A stretch of DNA of 63,456 nucleotides from an uncultured Pseudomonadota bacterium (GCA_946479515.1 CAMLGF010000017.1:1-63456); one strand, 5' to 3'. Positions 17,556 through 26,786 are shown, numbered from the stretch's first letter. The notes: a model not told the origin generated them from the letters alone. Numbers and translations: made by a program.

Positions 17556-18301
17556 GCCGCCTCCGCGAGGCCGGGCGGACTCCGATTCTGCAGCAGGTCG
17601 GTGAGCAGAGCCGCGACGATGCCGGCAAGCGCGCCGCAGAACAGGCCGAGCCTGAACGGCAGGCCGTGGGTGAACAGCGCGACGAGCGCGGCGATCACGG
17701 CTCCGACTACCGCGGGGCGCGCGTTGAGGCTGGGACCCACCAGCGCCACCAGCGCCAGCGTGCCGGTGAACTCCAGCCCCCACTCGCGCGGCACGTAGCT
17801 GGCGCCGACGATGCCGACCATGGCGGAGGACTGCCAGGTGAGCCAGTTGGTGCTGCAGACGCCGGCGAACCACGAATCGCAGTGCCTCGCGGGCAGGGCG
17901 CCGTCCTGCGCCGAGCGCATGAAGCGCACGAAGGTGAAATCCGTCATGAAATAGCCGAGTGCGACCCGGCGCAGCAGCGTGCGATCGGCGAAGTACGGAC
18001 GCAGCGCGGCGCTGTAGATGACGAAGCGCAGGTTGGTGATGAGGCCGGTGGCGACGATCACCCACAGCGGCGCGCCGGCGACGATGAGCGGCAAGGCCGC
18101 CAGCTGCGCCGAACCCGCGTACACCAGCAGCGACATGGCCATGGCCCAGGGCACCGCCAGGCCACCCTTGACCATGGCGACGCCGCTGATCATGCCCCAG
18201 GCGAACGCGCCCGGCAGAAACGGCAGGATGGCGCGCCGGCCGAGGCGAAAGGCCTGGCGGCCATCGGCCGCGGCGGCGGCCGGCTGCGCGGCCGCGCTCA
18301 C
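17552..18301 (-). CDS. azlC: Branched-chain amino acid exporter large subunit (AzlC)
   Basis: A 249-residue inner-membrane permease of the AzlC family (LIV-E class), with about seven to eight helices and the conserved LPFLPGAFAWGMISGVAM, LVYAGSAQLAALPL and TNLRFVIYSAAL segments. With AzlD it exports branched-chain amino acids or their analogues. The gene overlaps gloA upstream (4 nt) and azlD downstream (4 nt). A position behind acetolactate synthase suggests a relief valve coordinated with biosynthesis, which is an inference from gene order. Confidence 0.9.
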   Translation of the reverse strand: MSAAAQPAAAAADGRQAFRLGRRAILPFLPGAFAWGMISGVAMVKGGLAVPWAMAMSLLVYAGSAQLAALPLIVAGAPLWVIVATGLITNLRFVIYSAALRPYFADRTLLRRVALGYFMTDFTFVRFMRSAQDGALPARHCDSWFAGVCSTNWLTWQSSAMVGIVGASYVPREWGLEFTGTLALVALVGPSLNARPAVVGAVIAALVALFTHGLPFRLGLFCGALAGIVAALLTDLLQNRSPPGLAEAA

Positions 18302-18717
18302 CAGCTGCCGGTGTTGGGCATGGACGCCCAGGGCTCGCGCGGCGGCAGCGACCCGTCCTTCTGCAGTAGTTCGATGGAGATGCCGTCGGGCGAGCGCACG
18401 AAGGCCATGCGGCCGTCACGCGGCGGACGATTGATGGTCACGCCGTGCTGCTGCAGCCGCTCGCAGGCCGCGTAGATGTCGTCGACCGCGTAGGCGAGAT
18501 GGCCGAAATTGCGCCCGCCGGTGTATTGCTCGGGCTCCCAGTTGTGCGTGAGCTCGACCTGGGCGGAATGGTCGCCCGGCGCCGCGAGGAAGATGAGCGT
18601 GAACTTGCCCTGCGGATAGTCGTTGCGCTTGATGACTTCCAGACCGAGCGCCTCGCAGTAGAACCTCAACGAGGCGTCCACGTCGGTCACGCGCACCATG
18701 GTATGCAGGTATTTCAT
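18298..18717 (-). CDS. gloA: Lactoylglutathione lyase (glyoxalase I)
   Basis: A 139-residue cytoplasmic metalloenzyme that turns the methylglyoxal-glutathione hemithioacetal into S-lactoylglutathione. The four metal ligands of GloA can be placed: H5 (KYLHTM), E at about 56 (QVELTHNWE), H at about 74 (NFGHLAY) and E near 122 (ISIELLQ). The short, Ni-type bacterial form is indicated by length and lack of the extra loops found in Zn enzymes. It lies 15 nt after ilvB and overlaps azlC by 4 nt. A glutathione-dependent role fits with gshA at the window end. Confidence 0.93.
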   Translation of the reverse strand: MKYLHTMVRVTDVDASLRFYCEALGLEVIKRNDYPQGKFTLIFLAAPGDHSAQVELTHNWEPEQYTGGRNFGHLAYAVDDIYAACERLQQHGVTINRPPRDGRMAFVRSPDGISIELLQKDGSLPPREPWASMPNTGSW

Positions 18718-18732
18718 CGCGGCGCGGGCTGC

Positions 18733-20631
18733 TCAGAACATCTCGCTCGCGCCGGGCGGCTTGACGTCCACCTTCTTGCGCGACGGGATCCAGTCACCGG
18801 TGATCATCGCCTCGTACGGCTGGCCCGGGCCCACCATGGGGTACACACCGGCATCCGGATCGATGATGACCTCGAGGAATGCCGCGCCCTGGAAGGCGAG
18901 AAACTCCGCGATGACGCGCGGCACGTCGGCCTTACGGTCGAGGCGCACGGCGTGCTTGTAGCCGTCGGCGAGCGCGGCCTTGATGAAATCTTTGGTGTGC
19001 AGCGTCTTCTCGGACGCGGACAGGCGGCCCTTGTGGAACAGCTTCTGCCACTGCTTCACCATGCCGTCGCCGTTGTTGTTGAGCACGACGAGCTTGATGG
19101 GCAGGTTGTAGGTGGTCGCCGTCTCCATCTCGCCGATGTTCATGCGCACCGAGGCGTCGCCGTCGATGTCGATGACCAGCTTGTCGGGACACGCGAACTG
19201 CGCGCCGATGGCGGCAGGGAGCCCGAAACCCATCGTGCCCATGGAACCGGACGTGAGCCACAACCGCGGCTCCTTGAAATCGAAGTACTGCGCCGACCAC
19301 ATCTGGTGCTGGCCCACGCCCGTGGAGATGATGGCCTGGCCCTTCGTGATCCGGTTGATCTCCTCGAGCACGTAGTAAGGCTGGATCTTCTCGCTGTCGC
19401 GGTCGTAGTTGAACGCATGCTTCGTGCGCATCTCATCCAGGTAGGCCAGCCACCGGGAACGATCGCGCTGGAAGCCCATGCGCTTGCCGTGCGTGGTGAG
19501 CATGGTCAGCGCCTCGGGCAGCAGGCCGACGTGGCTCCACTGCACGCGTTTCACCTTGTTGATCTCGGCACGGTCGATGTCGAAGTGGGCGATGGCCTTG
19601 GCGTTCGGGGCGAACTTCGCGGGGCTGCCGGCCACCCGGTCGTCGAAGCGCGCGCCGATGGCGATCAGAAAATCGCAGTCGTCCACGGCATAGTTCGCGA
19701 ATGCCGCGCCGTGCATGCCCAGCATGCGCATGGAAAGCGGGCTGGTGGTGTCCATGGCGCCGATGCCCATGAGCGTGGTGACCACCGGCAGGTCGAAGGC
19801 CTGCGCGAATTCACGCAGCTCCGCCGCGGCGTTGCCGTTGACGACGCCGCCACCGGCATAAATCAGCGGGCGTTGCGACTCGCCCAGCATCTCGAAGAAG
19901 TGATTCGCCTCGGTGCCGTCGATGATGTCGGTGGTCAGGGTCTCGAGGCGCTTGCGATAGCCGGGCATCGGCAGCGTGCCCGAGCCGCGGAACTCGCCCT
20001 GCCAGTTCTGCACGTCCTTCGGCACGTCGATGACCACCGGGCCGGGACGTCCGGTGCGCGCGATCTCGAAGGCGGTGCGCACCGTGGCCTCGAGCTGCTC
20101 CGGATCCGTGACGAGGAAGATGTGCTTCGCGACCGAACCCATGATCGAGGAGACCGGCGCCTCCTGGAACGCATCCGAGCCGATCGCGCTGCGCGGCACC
20201 TGACCGCAGATGACCACCATCGGGATGCTGTCGGCCATGGAATCGCGAATCGGCGTCACCGTATTGGTGGCGCCAGGCCCGGATGTGACCACGCACACGC
20301 CCACGCGGCCGCTGGCGCGCGCATAGCCCGCGGCCATGAAGCCCGCGCCCTGCTCGTTGGCGGGCACGATGAGCGGAATCTGCTTCTCACCCTTTTTCGC
20401 GCGCTCTTCATTGAAGCAGAACACGGCATCGTAAGTCGGGAGAATGGCGCCGCCCGAATACCCGAAGATCGTCGTTACGCCCTCGTCCGCGAGCACCTGC
20501 ACGATCATCTCGGCGCCGGTCATCTTCCGGCCGGCCAGTGGGTGCCGGATGACGGGCGCGGTCGCGCCAGGTGCGGACAAATTGCCGGACATGTCGCGAA
20601 TAGTCGTTGATTTTGCGGGGGGTTTTGCCAT
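18733..20631 (-). CDS. ilvB: Acetolactate synthase large subunit
   Basis: TPP enzyme that condenses two pyruvates, or pyruvate and 2-oxobutanoate, in branched-chain amino acid synthesis. The order is TPP PYR domain with catalytic Glu in PANEQGAGFMA (about E93), middle FAD-binding domain, and PP domain with IDIDGDASVRMNIGEM and a downstream NNN (about 480-520). The TPP motif reads GDA rather than GDG. At 632 residues it is longer than most (about 570-600), owing to a 35-residue N-terminal extension and a short charged insert (NEERAKKGEK). ATG codons at residue 14 or 37 are possible true starts. It is first in the run ilvB-gloA-azlC-azlD, and its small subunit is transcribed away from it. Confidence 0.93.
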   Translation of the reverse strand: MAKPPAKSTTIRDMSGNLSAPGATAPVIRHPLAGRKMTGAEMIVQVLADEGVTTIFGYSGGAILPTYDAVFCFNEERAKKGEKQIPLIVPANEQGAGFMAAGYARASGRVGVCVVTSGPGATNTVTPIRDSMADSIPMVVICGQVPRSAIGSDAFQEAPVSSIMGSVAKHIFLVTDPEQLEATVRTAFEIARTGRPGPVVIDVPKDVQNWQGEFRGSGTLPMPGYRKRLETLTTDIIDGTEANHFFEMLGESQRPLIYAGGGVVNGNAAAELREFAQAFDLPVVTTLMGIGAMDTTSPLSMRMLGMHGAAFANYAVDDCDFLIAIGARFDDRVAGSPAKFAPNAKAIAHFDIDRAEINKVKRVQWSHVGLLPEALTMLTTHGKRMGFQRDRSRWLAYLDEMRTKHAFNYDRDSEKIQPYYVLEEINRITKGQAIISTGVGQHQMWSAQYFDFKEPRLWLTSGSMGTMGFGLPAAIGAQFACPDKLVIDIDGDASVRMNIGEMETATTYNLPIKLVVLNNNGDGMVKQWQKLFHKGRLSASEKTLHTKDFIKAALADGYKHAVRLDRKADVPRVIAEFLAFQGAAFLEVIIDPDAGVYPMVGPGQPYEAMITGDWIPSRKKVDVKPPGASEMF

Positions 20632-20653
20632 AGATGCCGGCGAGACTAGCAGT

Positions 20654-20681
20654 TTGCAGCGGCTCGTTAAATGGCTATTCT
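20654..20681 (+). promoter_or_regulatory. Candidate sigma-70 promoter for ilvH
   Basis: TTGCAG (-35) and TATTCT (-10) are separated by 16 nt. The expected start of transcription near 20688 would leave ATG 20694 almost without a leader, which favours ATG 20730 as the ilvH start. Modest match, judged by eye. Confidence 0.4.
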
Positions 20682-20729
20682 GGCCGACCCATCATGAAGA
20701 CATCCGCCCGGCCAGATTCCTTACAGCCC

Positions 20730-21230
20730 ATGCGTCATATCATCGCCATCCACCTGCAGAACGAGGCCGGCGCGCTCACCCGCGTCACCGGGCTCTTTTC
20801 CACTCGCGGCTACAACATCGAGTCGCTGTCGGTAGCCGCGACGGATGACCCGCTGGTGTCGCGCGTCACGCTGGTCACGCAGGGCGCCGACGGCGTGATC
20901 CTGCAGATCGTCAATCAGCTCAACAAGCTCATCGACGTCGTGGCGGTGGAAGATCTCACGCGCGGCGAGCACATCGAGCGCGAGCTGGTGGTGCTCAAGC
21001 TGCGCATCGAGCCGCCATTGGTGGACTCGGTTCGCGGCTATGTCGTGCGTGCCGGTGGTCGCGTGCTCGAGCCGTCGCCGGATGGCTTCGTGGTCGAGCT
21101 CACGGCCAGTGAGGCCGAGGTCAACCAGTTCGTCGCCGATCTCGGCGGGCGCACCGAGATCATCGAAGTGGTCCGTTCCGGCGCCCTGGCCGTCGGCCGC
21201 AACGCGCGCGCCCTGCACGTCGTCAGATAG
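20730..21230 (+). CDS. ilvH: Acetolactate synthase small (regulatory) subunit
   Basis: A 166-residue regulatory subunit, the size of IlvH/IlvN of the longer class (about 163). The N-terminal ACT domain is clear (RHIIAIHLQNEAGALTRVTGLFSTRGYNIESLSV), followed by the C-terminal ACT-like half (RELVVLKL, GGRVLEPSPDGFVVELTAS). It binds valine and activates and inhibits the large subunit. The in-frame ATG 20694 would add 12 residues lacking family similarity. The gene is divergent from ilvB, with about 100 bp between start codons, instead of following it. Its stop is 4 nt from the convergent usp gene. Confidence 0.93.
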   Translation: MRHIIAIHLQNEAGALTRVTGLFSTRGYNIESLSVAATDDPLVSRVTLVTQGADGVILQIVNQLNKLIDVVAVEDLTRGEHIERELVVLKLRIEPPLVDSVRGYVVRAGGRVLEPSPDGFVVELTASEAEVNQFVADLGGRTEIIEVVRSGALAVGRNARALHVVR

Positions 21231-21234
21231 CGCC

Positions 21235-22122
21235 TCAGGCCGCGCGCGGTCCGGAATCGGCGTCGCCGCGCGGGGTCATGCGCGGCGAGGCGTCCGGCAC
21301 CAGCAATACGTCGCCATCGGCCGAAGCCAGCATTTCGTGCGCGGTGCTGCCGAGCAGCGCGCGGCGAAATCTTCCGTGGCCGCGCGTGCCCAGCACCAGC
21401 AGATCGGGCCGCGTTTCGATCATGGCCTGACGAATCGCCGGGCCCGGCCGCGCGTCCATCAACAGCACGCGATAGCGCCGCCAGTCGAGGCTGTGCAGCC
21501 GCAGCTGCGAATGAATCGCCGCCGCCGCCTGCGAGAGCGATGCCGAGGAGTAGTTCGCGACGCTGAGATTGCCCACGCCGACGGCATTCATCATCGCCTC
21601 GTAGGGCGGTTCGTGCGCATGGACTACGGCGAGCGACACATCCTCCGCCACGGGCAGCTGCTCGGCGAACCTGACTACCTGGCCGGTGGCGCGCGAACCG
21701 TCGAGCGCCAGCAATACGCGCCGATATGGCTCGCCGCCCGGCGCGCGCGCCACCAGTACCGGACAGCGTGCCTCGGACAACAGCTTGCCGGTGAACGTAT
21801 CGCGCAGCGCATCGCTGATCGGCTCCACCGCATGCGGGCCGATGACGATCAGCTGGGCATTGGCCGCCTCTTCGCCGACCACGTTGGCCGGTCGGCCGCA
21901 GCGAACCACGAGCTCGGCGCCCGCTTCGGCGTGGCGTGCGCGCTGCGCCAGCCGGCTGCTGGCGACCAGCAAGCGCTGTTCGAGCGTGCCCTCGTCGGCG
22001 CCGAGCGGCGATACGACATGCACCAGGCTCAGCCGCGCGCCCAGCGCGCGGCGCAGCTGGAAGGCGCGATCGACGGCGGCATCGGTCTTCGGTTGCAGGT
22101 CAGTGGCGCACAGCAGTTTCAT
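21235..22122 (-). CDS. Tandem universal stress protein (UspA family)
   Basis: A 295-residue cytoplasmic protein made of two UspA domains, about 1-145 and 150-295. The second keeps the ATP-binding pattern G-x2-G-x9-G-S (LGTRGHGRFRRALLGSTAHEML); the first has a degenerate version (IGPHAVEPISDALRDTFTGKLL). Tandem Usp proteins bind nucleotides and are induced by starvation or respiratory arrest. Its start overlaps the 3' end of rnk by 23 nt, so the two stress genes are probably cotranscribed. Confidence 0.9.
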   Translation of the reverse strand: MKLLCATDLQPKTDAAVDRAFQLRRALGARLSLVHVVSPLGADEGTLEQRLLVASSRLAQRARHAEAGAELVVRCGRPANVVGEEAANAQLIVIGPHAVEPISDALRDTFTGKLLSEARCPVLVARAPGGEPYRRVLLALDGSRATGQVVRFAEQLPVAEDVSLAVVHAHEPPYEAMMNAVGVGNLSVANYSSASLSQAAAAIHSQLRLHSLDWRRYRVLLMDARPGPAIRQAMIETRPDLLVLGTRGHGRFRRALLGSTAHEMLASADGDVLLVPDASPRMTPRGDADSGPRAA

Positions 22123-22537
22123 GGGGACCTCGCACGTTCTCGATGCGCAGGCGCCGCAGGCCGCCCGGCATCAGCCATTCCACTTCGTCGCCCTGACGAT
22201 AGCCAAGCAGCGCGGTGCCCAGTGGGGCGAGCACGGAGACGCGACCGGATGCCGGCTCGGCTTCGTGCGGATACACCAGCGTGATCTCGCGGCGGCTGCC
22301 GCCGGTGAGATCGAAGACCGTCGCGACGCTGTTCATCGTGATGACGCCGGGCGGTATGTCCCGCGGGTCGACGATGACCGCGCGCTCGAGCTCGGCGCGC
22401 AGCTCGCGCAGGTGCGTGGAGTCGTGCGCCCCGCTGGCGCGATCGCCGTGCAGCAGGAAAGCGAGCCGGCGGGCGTCGTCCTCGGCGACGAAGATCGCGG
22501 GGCGGCCCGCGGCCATGTGCATGGGCATGGAGTTCAT
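22100..22537 (-). CDS. rnk: Rnk-type GreA/GreB-fold regulator of nucleoside diphosphate kinase
   Basis: A 145-residue Rnk protein: an N-terminal Rnk segment (PAIFVAEDDARRLAFLL), then the GreA/GreB C-terminal fold (VITMNSVATVFDLTG, VSVLAPLGTALLGYRQGDEVEWLMPGG). Rnk binds RNA polymerase and influences Ndk levels and nucleotide balance. ATG 22537 is preferred because AAAAAGGGG lies just upstream; ATG 22558 would have no ribosome-binding site. It is divergent from nhaR. Confidence 0.85.
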   Translation of the reverse strand: MNSMPMHMAAGRPAIFVAEDDARRLAFLLHGDRASGAHDSTHLRELRAELERAVIVDPRDIPPGVITMNSVATVFDLTGGSRREITLVYPHEAEPASGRVSVLAPLGTALLGYRQGDEVEWLMPGGLRRLRIENVRGPHETAVRH

Positions 22538-22609
22538 GCGCCCCTTTTTACTGGCCATGCATGCTTAGGACAATTTGAAAGAATCGCGATCTGGGTTAGC
22601 TTTTATCTA

Positions 22610-23518
22610 ATGATGGCCATCCCGCGCCGGCTCAATTACCAGCACCTGCTCTACTTCTGGTCCGTGGTGCGGACCGGCAGCATCACGCGCGCGGCCGCCG
22701 AGCTCGCGCTGTCGCCGCCGACGGTGAGCGCCCAGCTGCGCACGCTCGAGGACCGCCTCGGCGAGAAACTGCTGCGCAAGTCGGGGCGCAAGCTCATTCC
22801 CACCGAGGTGGGCCGCGTGGTGTTCACGTATGCCGACCAGATCTTCGACGTCGGCCGCGAGCTGCTCGACGCGCTCGAGCAGCGACCCTCGCAGCGGCCG
22901 CTGCGCTTCACCGTGGGCATCGATGACGTGCTGCCCAAGGAGATCGCGCAGCGACTGCTGGAGCCGGCGATGAAATTGGGGCAGCCCGTGCGCATCACCT
23001 GCCGGGAAGGCACGCTCGAACGGCTGGTGGCGAGCCTCGCCATGCACGAGCTGGACGTGGTGCTGTCCGACGCGCCGGCATCGCCCACGCTGAACGTGCG
23101 CGCCTACAACCATCTGCTCGGCGCGTCGGAGGTGTGCTGGATGGCGACGCCGGCGATCGCCGCCAGCCTGCGGCGCAACTTCCCGCGGTCGCTCGACGGC
23201 GTGCCCATGCTGCTGCCCACGGACGACACGGCCATCCGCCGCATGCTGGACCAGTGGCTCGAACAGCACGAGATCAGGCCCGTGCTCGCCGGCGAGTTCG
23301 AGGACTACGGGCTGCTGCGCGAGTTCGCGCGCGCGGGGCACGGGTTCGCCCCCGTGCCCGTGGTGCAGGAATCGCAGTTCCGCCGCGAGTACGGCTTCCA
23401 GCGCGTCGGCGGACCACTGCCCGTGACCGCGCAGTTCTTCGCCATCTCGCTGGAGAGGCGCATCCGGCACCCCGCGGTGGCCGCGGTGGTGGCGGGAGCG
23501 CGCGAGCTGTTCACGTAG
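22610..23518 (+). CDS. nhaR: LysR-type transcriptional activator NhaR
   Basis: A 302-residue LysR regulator of the NhaR subgroup. The N-terminal winged helix is unmistakable (LNYQHLLYFWSVVRTGSITRAAAELALSPPTVSAQLRTLE), with an effector domain from about 95. NhaR senses sodium and activates Na+/H+ antiporter genes in enterobacteria. Here it lies 10 nt before the mrpA start on the same strand, which supports the same role with a different antiporter. Two adjacent ATGs (22610 and 22613) are possible. The upstream region is unusually AT-rich and contains TTAG-N7-CTAA just before the start. Confidence 0.9.
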   Translation: MMAIPRRLNYQHLLYFWSVVRTGSITRAAAELALSPPTVSAQLRTLEDRLGEKLLRKSGRKLIPTEVGRVVFTYADQIFDVGRELLDALEQRPSQRPLRFTVGIDDVLPKEIAQRLLEPAMKLGQPVRITCREGTLERLVASLAMHELDVVLSDAPASPTLNVRAYNHLLGASEVCWMATPAIAASLRRNFPRSLDGVPMLLPTDDTAIRRMLDQWLEQHEIRPVLAGEFEDYGLLREFARAGHGFAPVPVVQESQFRREYGFQRVGGPLPVTAQFFAISLERRIRHPAVAAVVAGARELFT

Positions 23519-23528
23519 TATCAGGGCC

Positions 23529-26447
23529 ATGACCCTGGCCCTGATCCTGCTGCTGCCATTCGCCGGCAGCGTGTGCGCGGCATTTCTGCCGCGGCACGCG
23601 CGCAATGGCGCGGCGACGCTCGCCGGCGCGTTCGCGCTCGCGACCGCGGTACTCGCGGCGATGACTTTCCCCGAGGTGACGAATGGCGGCGTGCTGCGCG
23701 CCAGCGCCGCGTGGCTGCCGCAGTGGGGCCTGACGCTCAGCCTGCGCCTGGACGGATTGGCCTGGCTGTTCGCGCTGCTGGTGTCGGGCGTGGGCACGCT
23801 GGTGGTGTTCTACGCGCGCTACTACATGTCGCCGGCCGACCCGGTGCCGCGGTTCTTCTCGTTCCTGCTCGCCTTCATGGGCGCGATGCTCGGCATCGTG
23901 ATGTCGGGCAACCTCGTGCAGCTCGCGGTGTTCTGGGAGCTCACGAGCTTCACCTCGTTCATGCTCATCGCGTACTGGTACCACCGCGGCGAGGCGCGAC
24001 GCGGCGCCGGCATGTCGCTCACGGTCACGGCGGCGGGCGGGCTGTGCCTGCTCGCGGCGGTACTGATCATCGGCCACATCGTCGGCAGCTACGAGCTCGA
24101 CGACGTGCTCGCCAGCGGGCGCGCGCTGCGCGCGCACGCCCTGTATCCGACGCTGCTGGTGCTGCTGCTCGTCGGCGCGTTCACCAAGAGCGCGCAGTTT
24201 CCGTTCCACTTCTGGCTGCCGCACGCCATGGCAGCACCGACGCCGGTGTCGGCCTATCTGCATTCGGCGACCATGGTGAAGGCCGGCGTGTTCCTGCTCG
24301 CGCGGCTGTGGCCGGTGCTCTCGGGCACGGAGCTGTGGTTCACGCTGGTGTGCGGCGCGGGCCTGATCACGCTGCTGATCGGCGCGCTGGCGGCGCTGTT
24401 CCAGCGCGACATCAAGGGCGTGCTCGCGTACTCGACCATCAGCCACCTCGGCCTGGTCACGCTGCTGCTCGGCATGAACAGCGCGCTGGCGCTGATCGCC
24501 GCCGTGTTCCACATGATGAACCACGCGACCTTCAAGGCCTCGCTGTTCATGGCCGCGGGCATCGTCGATCACGAGACGGGAACGCGAAACCTGCGCCGGC
24601 TCGGCGGCCTCGCCGCCGTCATGCCGATCACCACGACGCTGGCGGCGGTCGCCGCCGCCGCCATGGCCGGCGTGCCGTTGTTGAACGGCTTTCTCTCCAA
24701 GGAGATGTTCTTCGCGGAGACCATTTTCGCGGGCGCGGGACCGTGGCTGCGCATCGGCCTGCCCGCGCTGGCCACGCTCGCCGGCTTGTTCAGCGTGGCG
24801 TATTCGCTGCGGCTGGTGCATCGCACGTTCTTCGGCCGCTTGTCGCACGACCTGCCGCGCGAGCCGCACGATCCGACGCGCTGGATGCTCGCGCCCAGCG
24901 CGCTGCTGGTCGCGGCCTGCCTGCTCGTGGGCGTGCTGCCCGGGCGCACCGTGGGCCCCTTTCTCGCGAGTGCGGCGCACGCCGTGCTGGGGCCCGAGCT
25001 GCCCGAATACAGCCTCGCCGTCTGGCATGGCCTCACGACCCCGCTGATCATGAGCATCGTCGCGTTCGCCGGCGGCATCCTGCTCTATCTACTGCTGTAC
25101 CGATACCGTGACGGCGCGCTCGCGCCCGCGCCGTTCAGCAAGCCCATCGATGGCAAGCGCACGTTCGACGTGGTCATGGTGATGCTGATGCGCGCCGCCG
25201 ACCGGTTGCTCAACACGCTGTCGACCCGGCGGCTGCAGCCGCAGCTCGCACTCATCGTGCTCGCCGCGGTCGCGGTCACCTTCTTCACCTTGTGGCGGCG
25301 CGACGGACTGCGCGTCGGATCGACCCACACGCCGCTCGATCCCAGCTTCGCGCTGCTCTGGATCGTCGGCGGCGGCTGTGCCATCGGCGCGGCCCTGCAG
25401 GCCAAGTTCCACCGTCTCGCGGCGTTGATCATGAGCGGCGGCGCGGGGCTCATCACCTGCCTGACCTTCGCCTGGTTCTCGGCGCCCGACCTCGCGCTCA
25501 CGCAGATCAGCGTCGAAGTGGTGACCACGGTGCTGCTGGTGCTGGGGCTGCGCTGGCTGCCGAAGCGGCTCGAGAGCGAAGAGCCGGACCGCACGCAGTG
25601 GACGCGCGCCCGCGTGCGGCGCATCCGCGATGCCGTGCTCGCGGTGATCGGCGGCGCCGGCCTCGCGGCCATGGCCTACGTCATCATGACGCGGCCGCGT
25701 TCACCGGGCATCGCCGAGTACTTCCTGGCGAATGCGTTGTCCGAGGGCGGCGGCCGCAACGTGGTCAACGTGATCCTGGTCGACTTCCGCGGCTTCGACA
25801 CGTTCGGCGAGATCACCGTGGTCGGCATCGTCGCGCTCGCGGTCTACAAGCTGCTGCGCCGCTTCCGCCCGGCGCCGGAAAGCATGCCGCTGCCGCGTGC
25901 GCAGCACGACGGCGCGGCGAGCGCGCCGTCGGCGAGCACGGACGCGCTGCCCCGCGGCACCATGCTGGTGCCCGCGGTGCTGGGCCGCCTGTTGCTGCCG
26001 GTGGCGGGTGTGATCTCGATCTTTTTCCTGCTGCGCGGTCACAACGCGCCGGGTGGCGGCTTCGTCGGCGGCCTGGTCATGGCCACGGGCTTCATCGTGC
26101 AGTACATGGTGAGCGGCACGCTGTGGATAGAGTCGCGCATGCGCATCCACCCGCAGTACGCCATCGCGCTCGGGCTGCTATGCGCCGGCGGCGCCGGCAC
26201 GCTCGCGTGGCTCGCGGGGCAGGATTACCTCACCAGCCTCGAGTGGCACGCCGCGCTGCCGCTGCTCGGCGATCTGCACCTCTCCAGCACGCTGCTGTTC
26301 GACCTCGGCGTCTATCTGCTCGTGATTGGCGGCGCCACGCTCATCCTGATCGCGCTGGCGCACCAATCCCTGCGCAGCTACCGGCGCCCCGTCGGCACGT
26401 CGACCACGCTGGTGCGGCCGCTGGCGCCCGGCGAAGGAGGCCAGTAG
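23529..26447 (+). CDS. mrpA: Mrp Na+/H+ antiporter subunit A with fused subunit B
   Basis: A 972-residue polytopic membrane protein. Residues 1-520 match the complex-I NuoL/NuoM-like antiporter module, with lysines and the QFPFHFWLPHAMAAPTPVSAYLHSATMVKAG signature. After the MrpA C-terminal region (about 600-780) comes a MrpB-like domain (about 800-960; GGFVGGLVMATGFIVQYM). Fusion of A and B is the group 2 Mrp arrangement. The complex expels Na+ (or K+) in exchange for protons and supports pH and salt tolerance. All remaining subunits follow with 0-4 nt overlaps. Start ATG 23529 follows nhaR by 10 nt. Confidence 0.95.
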   Translation: MTLALILLLPFAGSVCAAFLPRHARNGAATLAGAFALATAVLAAMTFPEVTNGGVLRASAAWLPQWGLTLSLRLDGLAWLFALLVSGVGTLVVFYARYYMSPADPVPRFFSFLLAFMGAMLGIVMSGNLVQLAVFWELTSFTSFMLIAYWYHRGEARRGAGMSLTVTAAGGLCLLAAVLIIGHIVGSYELDDVLASGRALRAHALYPTLLVLLLVGAFTKSAQFPFHFWLPHAMAAPTPVSAYLHSATMVKAGVFLLARLWPVLSGTELWFTLVCGAGLITLLIGALAALFQRDIKGVLAYSTISHLGLVTLLLGMNSALALIAAVFHMMNHATFKASLFMAAGIVDHETGTRNLRRLGGLAAVMPITTTLAAVAAAAMAGVPLLNGFLSKEMFFAETIFAGAGPWLRIGLPALATLAGLFSVAYSLRLVHRTFFGRLSHDLPREPHDPTRWMLAPSALLVAACLLVGVLPGRTVGPFLASAAHAVLGPELPEYSLAVWHGLTTPLIMSIVAFAGGILLYLLLYRYRDGALAPAPFSKPIDGKRTFDVVMVMLMRAADRLLNTLSTRRLQPQLALIVLAAVAVTFFTLWRRDGLRVGSTHTPLDPSFALLWIVGGGCAIGAALQAKFHRLAALIMSGGAGLITCLTFAWFSAPDLALTQISVEVVTTVLLVLGLRWLPKRLESEEPDRTQWTRARVRRIRDAVLAVIGGAGLAAMAYVIMTRPRSPGIAEYFLANALSEGGGRNVVNVILVDFRGFDTFGEITVVGIVALAVYKLLRRFRPAPESMPLPRAQHDGAASAPSASTDALPRGTMLVPAVLGRLLLPVAGVISIFFLLRGHNAPGGGFVGGLVMATGFIVQYMVSGTLWIESRMRIHPQYAIALGLLCAGGAGTLAWLAGQDYLTSLEWHAALPLLGDLHLSSTLLFDLGVYLLVIGGATLILIALAHQSLRSYRRPVGTSTTLVRPLAPGEGGQ

Positions 26448-26786
26448 ATGGAGGCTGTGCTTGCCATCGCCATCGGCGTGCTCGCGGCCTCGGGCATCTG
26501 GCTGTTGCTGCGACCGCGCACGTTCCAGGTGATCATCGGCATGTCGCTGTTGTCGTATGCCGTCAACCTGTTCATTTTCGCGATGGGCCGCCTGCGCATC
26601 GATTCACCGCCCATCATCGACGGCGCCGCCGACTTCTCGCAGCTCGCGGATCCCGTGCCGCAGTCGCTGGTGCTCACGGCCATCGTCATCGGCTTCGCGA
26701 TCACCGCGCTGTTCCTGGTGGTCATCATCGCGACGCGCGGCATGACGGGCACGGACCACGTCGACGGCCAGGAGCGTGACTCGTGA
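26448..26786 (+). CDS. mrpC: Mrp antiporter subunit C
   Basis: A 112-residue NuoK-like subunit with three helices and the conserved carboxylate context (MSLLSYAVNLFIFAMGR, DPVPQSLVLTAIVIGFAITALFL). Its ATG follows the mrpA stop without a gap, and its stop overlaps the mrpD start by 4 nt. It acts with MrpA and MrpD in the membrane arm. Confidence 0.95.
   Translation: MEAVLAIAIGVLAASGIWLLLRPRTFQVIIGMSLLSYAVNLFIFAMGRLRIDSPPIIDGAADFSQLADPVPQSLVLTAIVIGFAITALFLVVIIATRGMTGTDHVDGQERDS

Noticed and set aside
18445..20610. 721-codon plus frame opposite ilvB
   Set aside because: Shadow frame; acetolactate synthase signatures are all on the minus strand.
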